Shown here one piece after another: positions 39,587 through 48,087 of a stretch of 64,000 bases of DNA. A program made the position numbers and the translations under genes. Position 1 is the first letter of the stretch; each line of letters opens with the position of its first letter. The stretch is from Opitutaceae bacterium (lineage in GTDB: Bacteria > Verrucomicrobiota > Verrucomicrobiia > Opitutales > Opitutaceae). A model generated the notes under the pieces. The model saw nothing but the letters and a program-made list of their open reading frames with translations, searched no databases and was not told where the DNA came from. The stretch lies in the NCBI GenBank assembly GCA_027490995.1, contig JAIXWY010000011.1:1540469-1604468 (forward strand), in the 5' to 3' direction.

Positions 39587-39621
39587 CCCCGGGAAGCCAG
39601 CCGGGCCATGCGGTGGTGAGG

Positions 39622-39664
39622 CACTCGGGAGAGCGGCAGTTTAGGCCCTTGGCCCTCCCGGGTG
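39622..39664. terminator. Hairpin between convergent efflux pump and DMT transporter genes
   Basis: CACTCGGGAG (39622-39631) and CTCCCGGGTG (39655-39664) pair over ten bases with one T-G wobble, in an 89-base gap between convergent genes. There is no T-tract. Confidence 0.45.
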
Positions 39665-39675
39665 AGTCCCTCGCT

Positions 39676-40659
39676 TCAGCGCGGACGGGTCGCGATCTGC
39701 ACCCAGACGTTGGCCACGGTGATTAAGCCGCCTCCCAACAACAGCGTCCACGTCGCGCTCTCGTTAGCGTAGCTAATCCCTGCCCAGAGGGAGAGCCACG
39801 CTGGTAGGAAGAGTGCCTTGATCGATCCGAAGATCGGCTCCACGCAATACAGCAGCCCGGCCTGGGTCGCGGGCATCTTCGGCTGCCAGATATTCATCAA
39901 AGAAAACGCTCCCAGCGTGCAGAGCAGCGTGAGCGCTGCGGTGAAGCCCCACCATGCTCCCGACTGCGTGAAGGTCGCCAGACCGGGGAAGACCGCACCG
40001 AGGGACATGGCCGGAGCCACCACCCAAGCGGCGCCGAGGAAGATGAGTGCCTCAGTGCCAAACATGATCAACGTGAGCGGCACCGCCCGGTTTGCCGCGT
40101 ATTCGGAGCGGTCAAGCCACAGAATCTGTCCCATGAAGAACAAGGACGCGAGCAGGGTCTCCACCTCGCCGCGGCCGAGGGTAAACGTCTGCAAGTCGAA
40201 GCGTCCGAGAATGCCGACCCCCACGAGCACCAGTCCCGCGCTCGCCCAGACGGCCAGACCCGGGTTACGCCGCGTCCGCCACGCCACGTAGAGCGGGATC
40301 AGGATCGCATAAAGCTGCGTCAGGAACGCCGAGGTGCTGGCGGCCGTGTAGTGCAGTCCGTCGCTCTGCAGCAGCATTCCGCCGGAGGAGAAGAGCCCGA
40401 GAATGACGCCTTGGGTCCACTCCCCTCGCGTGAAGTCCAATCGGCGCGTGCGGATGAGGTGCCACGCGATCAACAGCAACGTCGCGAGGAAGAAGCGGGG
40501 GAAAAGCGCGAGCGCCGTGTGAAACCACGCCCGCGTCCCCGGCTCCAAGAGCCGCTCCTGCAAGAAGAGCAGTCCCTTGATTAGCGGGAACGACAGACCC
40601 CAGAAGAGGTTCGCCAGAAGGAGTCCGAGGACAGCGCGGGTGTGGAGGGAGAGAGCCAA
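39676..40659 (-). CDS. DMT (EamA) family transporter
   Basis: 327 residues and about ten hydrophobic segments in two EamA repeats. The N-terminal LANLFWGLSFPLIKGLLFL and SDGLHYTAASTSAFLTQLYAILIPL in the first repeat, and CVEPIFGSIKALFLPAWLSL in the second, are typical. It probably exports or imports a metabolite across the inner membrane. The substrate is not predictable. It stands alone, with inverted repeats upstream. Confidence 0.85.
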   Translation of the reverse strand: MALSLHTRAVLGLLLANLFWGLSFPLIKGLLFLQERLLEPGTRAWFHTALALFPRFFLATLLLIAWHLIRTRRLDFTRGEWTQGVILGLFSSGGMLLQSDGLHYTAASTSAFLTQLYAILIPLYVAWRTRRNPGLAVWASAGLVLVGVGILGRFDLQTFTLGRGEVETLLASLFFMGQILWLDRSEYAANRAVPLTLIMFGTEALIFLGAAWVVAPAMSLGAVFPGLATFTQSGAWWGFTAALTLLCTLGAFSLMNIWQPKMPATQAGLLYCVEPIFGSIKALFLPAWLSLWAGISYANESATWTLLLGGGLITVANVWVQIATRPR

Positions 40660-40697
40660 ACCCTGATTCAGTCAGTTCCTTCTCCCTCAGCGCAAGG

Positions 40698-40760
40698 CCC
40701 TTGATGACGAAGACCCCGGGTTCGGGAGCCGTACGGCTCCACGAAATCCGGGGTCAAGGG
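40698..40760. repeat. Nested inverted repeats upstream of the DMT transporter
   Basis: The perfect 16-base palindrome GGAGCCGTACGGCTCC (40725-40740) lies inside GACCCCGG (40712-40719) / CCGGGGTC (40748-40755), which in turn lies inside CCCTTGA (40698-40704) / TCAAGGG (40754-40760). The two outer pairs share bases, so alternative foldings are possible. Confidence 0.6.
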
Positions 40761-40801
40761 TCCCTCCTGACTCGACACGAACGAGTTTAGCCGTGGGAGG
40801 G

Positions 40802-40847
40802 ACGCCAACACGGCGTTTCGGGGCCGGACATCCTGCCGTCCGACCCC
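40802..40847 (-). terminator. Two hairpins after the fasciclin gene
   Basis: GGGGCCGGAC (40820-40829) and GTCCGACCCC (40838-40847) form a ten-pair stem 9 bases past the stop. The single mismatch becomes a G-U pair only in the minus-strand RNA, which fits the gene direction. A second stem, ACGCC/GGCGT, lies at 40802-40816. There is no U-tract. Confidence 0.5.
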
Positions 40848-40855
40848 AGCACCGA

Positions 40856-41758
40856 TTAAGGCACCAGCACGGTGTCGATCACATGGATCACGCCGTTCAG
40901 CGCACGCACATCGGCGGCCGTCACATTGGACGTGTTCACCCGGACGGAACCGGGGGCGATCGTGACCGTGAGAGAGCGGCCCGTGAGCAGCGTGGGGGCA
41001 ACCTGACCATTGGCGAGCTGGGACGAGAGCACCTGCCCACTCACGACATGGTAGCGCAGCACATCGGCCAGCTGGGCGGGATTGGCAATCAGGGAGTTGA
41101 GGGTGCCGGCCGGTAGCTTCGCGAAGGCAGCATCGGTCGGCGCGAACACCGTGAAGGGCCCGCCGGAGGCGAGAGCGGCGTCGAGGCCCGTGAGACGAAG
41201 GGCGGTGGTCAGAGTGCTGAAATCACTCAGGCTCGCCGCGATACCCGTGATGGTCTGCGACTGTTGTCCGGCACCGACGGACCCGAACTCGTAGGTCTCA
41301 AGCAGCACGGCGCCCGTGGCCGTGCCTTGGCCCGCGCCGAGTTGGGCGGTGTACGAGCCGGCGGGCAGGCCGATGAGCACGGCGGACTCGTTGGCATTGC
41401 CGAGGGCAAAAGCCCCCGCCGCCGACGTCACCGTGTTGAGAAGGGCGAGGTTCGGAGCGCTCCCGAAGTTATCGTTCGCCGCGATCACCGTGCCGTTGCG
41501 GTCGAATACGCGCAGCGCCGGATCGGCCAGGGTCCCGGTGACGCCGAACTGGCTGAGCGACGGACCGACGCCGCGGATCAGGAGCCACCGGAGTTGACCG
41601 GCGGGCGCCTGCACGACGAAGCCAGAAATCATGGTGTGGCTACCGGATCCGGCCACGCCTCGCGTGGAAGAGTTGATCAGGCTGCTGGTCTGAGCGGAAG
41701 CTACGGTCGTCAGGAATCCGATACCGGCGAGGAGGGTTGCTTTTGAGAACAGAGACAT
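40856..41758 (-). CDS. Secreted fasciclin (FAS1) domain protein
   Basis: 300 residues from the ATG at 41758 (MSLFSKATLLAGIGFLTTVASA, signal peptide); the open frame upstream to 41899 is not protein-like. Residues about 23-155 form the domain seen in many Opitutaceae secreted proteins, with LRWLLIRGVGPSLSQFGVTGTLADPALRVFD and IAANDNF. A FAS1 domain follows (170-300): DFSTLTTALRLTGL, PFTVFAPTDAAFAKLP, LRYHVVSGQV and a terminal GVIHVIDTVLVP. FAS1 domains mediate adhesion or surface interactions. It is alone between hairpins. Confidence 0.85.
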   Translation of the reverse strand: MSLFSKATLLAGIGFLTTVASAQTSSLINSSTRGVAGSGSHTMISGFVVQAPAGQLRWLLIRGVGPSLSQFGVTGTLADPALRVFDRNGTVIAANDNFGSAPNLALLNTVTSAAGAFALGNANESAVLIGLPAGSYTAQLGAGQGTATGAVLLETYEFGSVGAGQQSQTITGIAASLSDFSTLTTALRLTGLDAALASGGPFTVFAPTDAAFAKLPAGTLNSLIANPAQLADVLRYHVVSGQVLSSQLANGQVAPTLLTGRSLTVTIAPGSVRVNTSNVTAADVRALNGVIHVIDTVLVP

Positions 41759-41912
41759 ACGCGGAGGTGGTTGATGGTGAGAGAACGCGTGCCGCTGGCC
41801 TGAACCTGCGGCATAACTAAGAAACGAACCGACCGCGCAATTGGATGCATCGGACCGCAACACTTCAGCCTCCGCTCCGTTGTCACGCTGTGGATACACG
41901 AGCGCAGAACGG

Positions 41913-41937
41913 GGGCGGAGGCGGACCCTCCCCGCCC
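41913..41937 (-). terminator. Hairpin after the leftward catabolic operon
   Basis: GGGCGG (41913-41918) and CCGCCC (41932-41937), extendable inward by AGG/CCT past a two-base bulge, lie 11 bases after the alcohol dehydrogenase stop. It is probably the end of the transcript that starts at the TonB receptor or an internal promoter. Confidence 0.4.
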
Positions 41938-41947
41938 TTCACCTCCC

Positions 41948-43108
41948 TCACCACGCGCGAAGATAGAGCTCTACAATCTGTTCCACCGTAGGCACTACCG
42001 GATTATTGGCTGGGCTTCCCGAAGCGAGTGCGTCGCGGGCCATCTTTGGCGCGACCTCGCGAAAGCGCGTCTGATGGTTTGATAGGTAGGTGCCAAGATT
42101 CGGAACGTGAATACGGCGGTTCAACGCCTCCAAGCCGTCCGCCAGAGCGGTCGCTGCCGTCCTGTCGTCTTCACCATCGCGGACCCACCCGAGCGTCCGC
42201 GCCACGGTAGCGTACCGCTCCACCGCGCCTGGCACGGAGAAGCGGGTGACCGAGGGCAGAAGCATGGCGTTGGAGATGCCGTGCGGAACATGGAAAAGCG
42301 CGCCGATGGGACGGCTCATCCCATGCACCAACGCCACGCTGCTGTTGGAAAATGCCAAGCCGCCCTGCGTCGCGGCGATGGCCATGCCCGCGCGCGCGGA
42401 TCGGTTTCCCGGCTCACGCCACGCCGTCTCAAGGTGCTCGCCGCAGAGCCGGATGCACGAGAGTGCTAGAGGGTCGGTGAGCGGCGTCGCCAAACGCGAG
42501 ACATAGGCCTCGATCCCGTGGGTGAGCGTGTCGATGCCCACGGCCGCCGTCAGCGCGGGAGGCATGGTGAGGGAGAGCTCAAAATCAACCAGCGCCACGG
42601 TGGGCATGAGATGGACATCGAGCATCATCATCTTCACGTCGCGCTCCGTATCGGTGATCACCGCCACCTTGGTGACCTCACTTCCCGTACCGGCCGTGGT
42701 GGGAATGGCGAAGAGCGGTAGCCCAGCCGTGGGCACCTGGTGGCGTCCCATGAAGCGACTGATTGGGCCCGGATTCGTGGGCAGCACGGCGATCACTTTG
42801 GCACAGTCGATCGGACTTCCGCCTCCCAGTGCAATCACCGCCTGAGCACGGCTGGCTTGGAGTAACCCGGAACCAGCAAGCACGTTCGCTTCAGTCGGGT
42901 CCGGCTGGACGTCGGCAAACACCTCGAATCCGATGCCCGCCGCCGCTAGGTCACCCGTGACCCGGGACGCAAGTCCCGACGAGACCATGTAAGAATCCGT
43001 GACCACGAGCACTCGCTTGAGGCCTCGCCGGAGCAGCTCGGGAACCAACTCCTGCAGCGCGCCGGCGCCGGTGATCACGCTGGAAGGGGCGTTGAAGTGC
43101 GAAGGCAT
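41948..43108 (-). CDS. Iron-containing alcohol dehydrogenase
   Basis: 386 residues from the ATG at 43108 (MPSHFNAPSSVITGAGAL). Group III Fe-ADH with the nucleotide motif ALGGGSPIDCAKV, PTTAGTGSEVT, and metal ligands in GIDTLTHGIEAYVS (Asp and His) and HGMSRPIGALFHVPHG (two His). Members reduce small aldehydes or oxidise diols (FucO reduces lactaldehyde to 1,2-propanediol). Only two bases separate it from the aldehyde dehydrogenase stop, and AAGGGTGG just upstream may serve as ribosome site. In this locus it likely removes the aldehyde released by an aldolase. Confidence 0.9.
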   Translation of the reverse strand: MPSHFNAPSSVITGAGALQELVPELLRRGLKRVLVVTDSYMVSSGLASRVTGDLAAAGIGFEVFADVQPDPTEANVLAGSGLLQASRAQAVIALGGGSPIDCAKVIAVLPTNPGPISRFMGRHQVPTAGLPLFAIPTTAGTGSEVTKVAVITDTERDVKMMMLDVHLMPTVALVDFELSLTMPPALTAAVGIDTLTHGIEAYVSRLATPLTDPLALSCIRLCGEHLETAWREPGNRSARAGMAIAATQGGLAFSNSSVALVHGMSRPIGALFHVPHGISNAMLLPSVTRFSVPGAVERYATVARTLGWVRDGEDDRTAATALADGLEALNRRIHVPNLGTYLSNHQTRFREVAPKMARDALASGSPANNPVVPTVEQIVELYLRAW

Positions 43109-43110
43109 GG

Positions 43111-44577
43111 TTACCACCCTTGTGCGCGAACGTAGCCTCGATCCCAACGTGACAGGACGACCCGCTGACGGGTGTAGAACATCACCCCTTCCATGCCCTG
43201 AACATGCAGGTCGCCGTAGAACGACGCGTTCCAGCCGCTGAACGCGAACGGAGCCATCGGAGCGGGCACCCCGATGTTGATGCCGAGCATGCCGCACTGA
43301 ATCTCCCGCGTGAACTGCCGCGCCGCCGCCCCGCTGCTCGTGAAAATTGTGGCGCCATTGCCGAAGCTCAGCCGGTTCATGGTCGCGATCGCCTCGTCGA
43401 GCGACTCCGGTCGGAGCAGCGAGAGCACGGGGCCAAAGAGTTCATCGCGGAACAGCGACATCTGCGGAGCGACGCGATCAAGCAGCGTCGGAGCCACGAA
43501 GAAACCCTCCGCGGGGCCGCCGGAACCCCGGAAGGCCACCTCCGCGCCGGTCTCGGGCGCCGCGCGGATCACCTGCTCGAGCCGGGTCTGCGCCGCGGCA
43601 TCAATGACGGGACCCATGCCCGCGGCGTCATTGCGGCTGGTGTCGTCGACCTTCAGCGACGCCAAGGCTCCGCTGACGCGGTCCCGCCACTCGTCGGCGG
43701 TCTTGCGTCCCACGCCCATGAGAACGGATCCGGCCATGCAGCGCTGGCCCGCACAGCCGTACGACGACCCGAGGATGGCTCGCAGCGTCGAATCCGGCTC
43801 GGCGTCCGGCATCACTAGCAGCACGTTCTTGGCCCCGCCGGCGGCTTGGCAGCGCTTACCGTGTGCGCTGGCCAGCGTATAGACGTGCTTCGCGACTCCG
43901 GAGGAGCCGACGAAGCTGACGGAGGCGACGCCCGGATGCGTGCAGAGGGCGTCGACTACCTCGCGCCCCCCGTGGACGATGTTGAAGACACCCGCCGGGA
44001 GACCAGCCTGCAGGAACAACTCGGCCAGACGCAGCGCGGTGAGCGGGACCTTCTCGCTCGGCTTGAGGACGAAGGTGTTGCCGCAAGCGATGGACAACGG
44101 AAACATCCACATCGGAACCATCGCGGGGAAGTTGAACGGGGTGATTCCAGCGCAGACACCGATCGGCTCGCGCATGGTGACCGCATCGATCTGGTCGGCC
44201 ACCTGCGGGAGGCTCTCGCCCTTGGTGAGTTGGGCGATGCCGCAGGCGAAGTCCACGACCTCGATCCCGCGACGCACATCACCGCGAGCCTCGTCGAGCG
44301 TCTTGCCGTTTTCACGGGTCACGAGACGCGCGAGCTCATCCGCGTGCAGGTCGAGGAGTCGCTTGTACTCGAAGAGAATCGCCGCGCGCCGGGGCACGGG
44401 AAGCGTCGACCACGACCGGAACGCACGGCCAGCCGACTGCACGGCGGCGTCAACCTCGGCCGCGCCTCCAAGCGGGACGCGGGCGATCACGGCGCCCTGC
44501 GAAGGATTGAAGACATCGCCCCAACGGGCGTTGCCGGATTCGAAAGAGTGACCGTCGATCAGGTGACTGAGGTTCAT
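43111..44577 (-). CDS. mmsA: MmsA-type CoA-acylating aldehyde dehydrogenase
   Basis: 488 residues. Catalytic Cys280 sits in GCAGQRCMAGSV, and Asn149 in ITPFNFPAMVPMWMFP. The usual ALDH glutamate motif (ELGG) reads AAGGAKN here, without the Glu, as in methylmalonate-semialdehyde dehydrogenases, which transfer the acyl group to CoA. The family acts on malonic or methylmalonic semialdehyde (MmsA, IolA) and, in relatives, on other short aldehydes. The ATG overlaps the stop of the beta-helix gene as ATGA. The combination with a kinase and aldolase suggests an aldehyde from sugar or polyol cleavage, not valine catabolism, but this is inference. Confidence 0.85.
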   Translation of the reverse strand: MNLSHLIDGHSFESGNARWGDVFNPSQGAVIARVPLGGAAEVDAAVQSAGRAFRSWSTLPVPRRAAILFEYKRLLDLHADELARLVTRENGKTLDEARGDVRRGIEVVDFACGIAQLTKGESLPQVADQIDAVTMREPIGVCAGITPFNFPAMVPMWMFPLSIACGNTFVLKPSEKVPLTALRLAELFLQAGLPAGVFNIVHGGREVVDALCTHPGVASVSFVGSSGVAKHVYTLASAHGKRCQAAGGAKNVLLVMPDAEPDSTLRAILGSSYGCAGQRCMAGSVLMGVGRKTADEWRDRVSGALASLKVDDTSRNDAAGMGPVIDAAAQTRLEQVIRAAPETGAEVAFRGSGGPAEGFFVAPTLLDRVAPQMSLFRDELFGPVLSLLRPESLDEAIATMNRLSFGNGATIFTSSGAAARQFTREIQCGMLGINIGVPAPMAPFAFSGWNASFYGDLHVQGMEGVMFYTRQRVVLSRWDRGYVRAQGW

Positions 44578-46448
44578 GGAGTGGAGCGGCGCGGCCCGTA
44601 GAGAGAAAGATCCGGAGGACTGCGCTCGGGGGAGAACTGGACCCAGCGAGTGCCATTGGCGATGGGGCCGATCACGCGCGTCGGCCCGGACTCGCCATTG
44701 TTGTCGCGAAGCTGCTGATTCGGGCCGTTCTTGTTCATGAAGATCGATCGATCCAGAACACCGGTGATGTAGTTACCGGCGATCTCCATGTGGTCGCTGC
44801 ACTCATCTGGGTAGATGCCGTGGGCCCAGTAGTTGCGACCGCTGTCATGAATGAAGTTCTCGAGCACCCGCGTGCCCGGCTGTTCCCCGACGAGGTAGAT
44901 GCCGCCACCGTCGCCAGCCTGGAGCATGATCTCCTCGATACGGTTGCGGCGAACGAGATTGCTATGGCAATGCGTCAGTCCGGGAGCCCATCGCCAACCG
45001 ATGCTGATCGCGCTGTAAGGAAGCTTCCGGAACAAGTTGTGCTCGATCACGACGTGGTGCGCATAGCTCACACAAACGGCAACGCTGCCGTAGTCGACCT
45101 GCCCACAGTCGATGAACCGACTGTCGGCGATGGTGATCTGCGCCGGCGCCTCGGGGGGCCGGGCGGTGCGGAGCGTCCACATTTCCATGGATCCGGGCAG
45201 CTTGCCCACCTGATCGATCCGCTCACGCATGGAGGTGAAGTCGCGGTGCAGCGGATGCCCTTCACCGATGTACTCGGGGATGCGACCGACCTGCACGGCA
45301 TTGGAGCCGACTCGCTCGAAGTCGCAGGCGCTGACAAGACCGCGGGCAGTGCCGATCTCGTAGGCAATCGCACCATCACCGAGGTCGCGGAAACGGCATC
45401 GTTCCACCACCGTGTCGTGAGCGTAAATGAAGCGTAGCACCGCCCCCGGCGAATAGGTCCGACTGCGATCGGACGCCCACGCTCCGGCCTGGATTCCAAG
45501 CCGACCGCCCTCCGGCATTTCCCAGTCGGTCTCGGCCCACTCCAAGTCGCGAAAGCGAACATGGCGCACTTGACGATCGGCGGTGCCACGGACGACGATC
45601 AGCTCACGCAGGACGGGAGCCCGGAACTCGTGAAGGTTCGGATTCTCACCGGCGGCCGCGCGGTAGTAGAGCTGGCCCGCAGCGGAATCCAGAAACCATT
45701 CTCCGGGAGCATCCGCGAACGCGAGGGCGTTCTCCAACCAGACACGACTGTGCGACTTCTCGGTGATGCGCGCGCTGCTGACATCGGTGCCAATTCCACG
45801 CCCTGCGGTGATGCTCTGCGCGTCGATCGAGGCCACGGGTTGTCGGTTGAAGTGCCAGTGGGCGATCGTATTCAACTCGACTCCTCCGAGCGCGGACCAT
45901 GCGGCGGGCAGTCGCTCGTTAAGGACGATCCTCCGGCGCTCATCCGTCACTTGGGCAACGGTCCAGTATCCGGAGTCCGGCTCACGCGCGCGCGGCAAAG
46001 AGGCTCCGGAGCGGAAAAGGCTGCGAAAGATCCATCCGCCAGCGCGAGCCTCCGGAAGACCGAGTACCCAAAGGTTATCTCCCACCGACTGCCACGCCCT
46101 CGGTAAAACCCGAGCGCCAGAAAGGGTAACCCGCTCGCCCTGATGAGCCTGAAAGGTGATGAGAAAGGAGCCGTCGCCCAGATCGTCCGGCGTCAGCTCT
46201 AACGTCTCCGAGAGAAAGTAAGTTCCGCCGCGCAGTCGGACCGTCACTTCATCCTTCAGACCCTGTGCCACGAGGGCACGCAGCTTTACCTGAGCCGCCT
46301 TCAGGGTCGCCAACGGACGCTCCTGTGAGCCATCGGCGTCATCGCGACCATCGGGCGCCACCCAGATGACGGACGCCGCGTGAGCGCTGATCGACAAGCA
46401 AAGCGCGAAGAGGGCGAGTCGGAGAAGAGATGCGCAGCGTGAGTTCAT
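44574..46448 (-). CDS. Secreted right-handed beta-helix protein, GH141-like
   Basis: 624 residues from the ATG at 46448 (MNSRCASLLRLALFALCLSISAHA, signal peptide); the upstream extension is not signal-like. The N-terminal VAPDGRDDADGSQERPLATL and VRLRGGTYFLSETLEL are the opening of beta-helix glycosidases. FADAPGEWFLDSAAGQLYY, HHVVIEHNLFRKLPYSAIS and GGGIYLVGEQPGTRV match the layout I associate with GH141 (a family with a fucosidase member) and with related uncharacterised PL-like proteins. It probably acts outside the inner membrane on a glycan. It is cotranscribed with mmsA and the alcohol dehydrogenase. Substrate is not proven. Confidence 0.75.
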   Translation of the reverse strand: MNSRCASLLRLALFALCLSISAHAASVIWVAPDGRDDADGSQERPLATLKAAQVKLRALVAQGLKDEVTVRLRGGTYFLSETLELTPDDLGDGSFLITFQAHQGERVTLSGARVLPRAWQSVGDNLWVLGLPEARAGGWIFRSLFRSGASLPRAREPDSGYWTVAQVTDERRRIVLNERLPAAWSALGGVELNTIAHWHFNRQPVASIDAQSITAGRGIGTDVSSARITEKSHSRVWLENALAFADAPGEWFLDSAAGQLYYRAAAGENPNLHEFRAPVLRELIVVRGTADRQVRHVRFRDLEWAETDWEMPEGGRLGIQAGAWASDRSRTYSPGAVLRFIYAHDTVVERCRFRDLGDGAIAYEIGTARGLVSACDFERVGSNAVQVGRIPEYIGEGHPLHRDFTSMRERIDQVGKLPGSMEMWTLRTARPPEAPAQITIADSRFIDCGQVDYGSVAVCVSYAHHVVIEHNLFRKLPYSAISIGWRWAPGLTHCHSNLVRRNRIEEIMLQAGDGGGIYLVGEQPGTRVLENFIHDSGRNYWAHGIYPDECSDHMEIAGNYITGVLDRSIFMNKNGPNQQLRDNNGESGPTRVIGPIANGTRWVQFSPERSPPDLSLYGPRRSTP

Positions 46449-46562
46449 AGGGAGACGGTAAGAGAAGGGAGGCATCGGGGTGAGGGGTTCAAAACGAGCG
46501 AGGTCCGCACGGCCGATCACGCCGGAGGCCAAGACGAGGATCTGGGAGCGGTCTGATGGCTC

Positions 46563-47948
46563 TCATGTCAATGACGCCGCGAGCGCGCGGTAGCGGAGAT
46601 AGTCACGTTGGAATTCAGCCCGGCGACCGGGATGTGGACGAAACGTCGCCGCGATTCGCGATGTCGCTTGTTGCGCCTCGCTCAGGGTCGTCCAAAGGCC
46701 GAGGCCAACACCGGCGCAGAGTGCCGCTCCGAGCGCGCCCAGTTCAATCCCCTCGGGCACCTCCACGGTGCAGCCCAGAACGTCCGCGAACGTTTGCGAT
46801 ACGAATGCACTCCGAGCCATGCCACCCGTCAGGCGCACCCGGCGGGGCGCAGCAGCCCGACTCAGAAGCTGTTCCACATGCGCCCGGTGCGCGAAGGCCA
46901 CACCCTCAACGACGGCGCGAACCACGTGGCCGCGACCGTGGGCCGCATCGAGTTCGGCGAACGCTCCCCCACCGGTCGGCACGCGAGGCACAAAAAGCAG
47001 TTCACTCCGGGCGGCTGACTGGGCGCAACGCAGGGCACCCGCGACACCGTCGAAGCCCAGAAGGCGGACCACCCAGTCGAGGTTGGCTGACGACGATGGA
47101 CTGCCTTCCAACGCGAGCCAACGGCCGGGCTGGGCGGATGGATTCACGAGGAAGAGATCACGCCGGCGGGGGCGCCGTGGGACGAACCGCTGACTGATCG
47201 ACCACGTGCCGGCCACCAACGATAGTTCGTCCGCAGTCGCCACGCCACTGCCCAGCGCCGTCGCCTCGCAGTCGATGCATCCCATGAAAACCGGTGTCCC
47301 GGCCCGAAGTCCGGTGCAACGTTCGGCCACCGCGGTGACCTGACCCGCCGAGGCTAGGCTCTCTCGGATGGGAGGAAGCGCGGAGTCGCCTCTTCGCAGG
47401 GTCCGTCCCCCGGGAACGAGCCATCCCGCCGCTCCGGCGTCCGTGGGTTCCGTCGCGACTACGCCCGTCAACCGGGCCCGGATAAAATCCTTCCACAGCA
47501 GCACGTGTGCGAGCTGACGCGCCTCGATTGGCTGCTCCGCGCGGAACCATCTCAACAAGGGGCCTGCTTGCCCAGCGTACGCCACCTGTCCAGCGGCCTG
47601 ACGCTGCTGAATCCAGCGGACCGCGCGCACGTCGCTCGAGAGAATCCCCGGCCGCAAGGCGTTCAGCTTCCCATCGACGAAGACGGCCCCGTTTCCGCAG
47701 CCCGTCAGGCCCACCGCCGCCATGCTTTTCCCCGCAGCGACCTCGCGCACCGCGGAGGCCGCGGCAAGCCACGTGGCCTCCGCATCACGCTCGACCCAGC
47801 CGCGCCGGGGTCGACGCACCGGCACGCTGCGAGAGGCCACCGCCAAAACGCGACCGCGACGGTTGAACACCACCGCTTTGATCAGCGTGCTTCCGATATC
47901 CAATCCGAGGATCGAAAGTCCGGAGCGAGCGGCGCGAGCTGGAGTCAT
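46563..47948 (-). CDS. FGGY-family carbohydrate kinase (LyxK/EryA-like)
   Basis: 461 residues. N-terminal phosphate-binding GLDIGSTLIKAVVFN; AVGLTGCGNGAVFVDGKLNALRPGILSSD; substrate-region GCIDCEATALGSG; C-terminal RRVRLTGGMARSAFVSQTFADVLG. The GILSSDVRA and HVLLWKDFIRARLTG blocks remind me of L-xylulokinase and erythritol kinase rather than glycerol kinase. It phosphorylates a sugar or polyol with ATP in the cytosol. The GlpD/EryB-like dehydrogenase across the regulator suggests that the phosphate is then oxidised. Confidence 0.85.
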   Translation of the reverse strand: MTPARAARSGLSILGLDIGSTLIKAVVFNRRGRVLAVASRSVPVRRPRRGWVERDAEATWLAAASAVREVAAGKSMAAVGLTGCGNGAVFVDGKLNALRPGILSSDVRAVRWIQQRQAAGQVAYAGQAGPLLRWFRAEQPIEARQLAHVLLWKDFIRARLTGVVATEPTDAGAAGWLVPGGRTLRRGDSALPPIRESLASAGQVTAVAERCTGLRAGTPVFMGCIDCEATALGSGVATADELSLVAGTWSISQRFVPRRPRRRDLFLVNPSAQPGRWLALEGSPSSSANLDWVVRLLGFDGVAGALRCAQSAARSELLFVPRVPTGGGAFAELDAAHGRGHVVRAVVEGVAFAHRAHVEQLLSRAAAPRRVRLTGGMARSAFVSQTFADVLGCTVEVPEGIELGALGAALCAGVGLGLWTTLSEAQQATSRIAATFRPHPGRRAEFQRDYLRYRALAASLT

Positions 47949-48044
47949 CAGAAGAGCAGTGCCACCTCACTCACCGAGCGGTGCGGCGCAAGGGAATGCA
48001 CCGCCGCACGCTCCCGCATGAATGAGGTGGACGATGTTCACGAT

Positions 48045-48073
48045 GGGTCGCGATCGCAGAACGACCGCGACCC
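48045..48073 (-). terminator. Twelve-pair hairpin after the TonB receptor gene
   Basis: GGGTCGCGATCG (48045-48056), loop CAGAA, CGACCGCGACCC (48062-48073). The one mismatched pair (A53/C65) becomes a G-U wobble only in the minus-strand RNA, the strand of the receptor gene whose stop is 15 bases away. There is no U-tract. It may lower expression of the kinase and other genes downstream relative to the receptor. Confidence 0.55.
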
Positions 48074-48087
48074 ACCCTGAACCGCAA

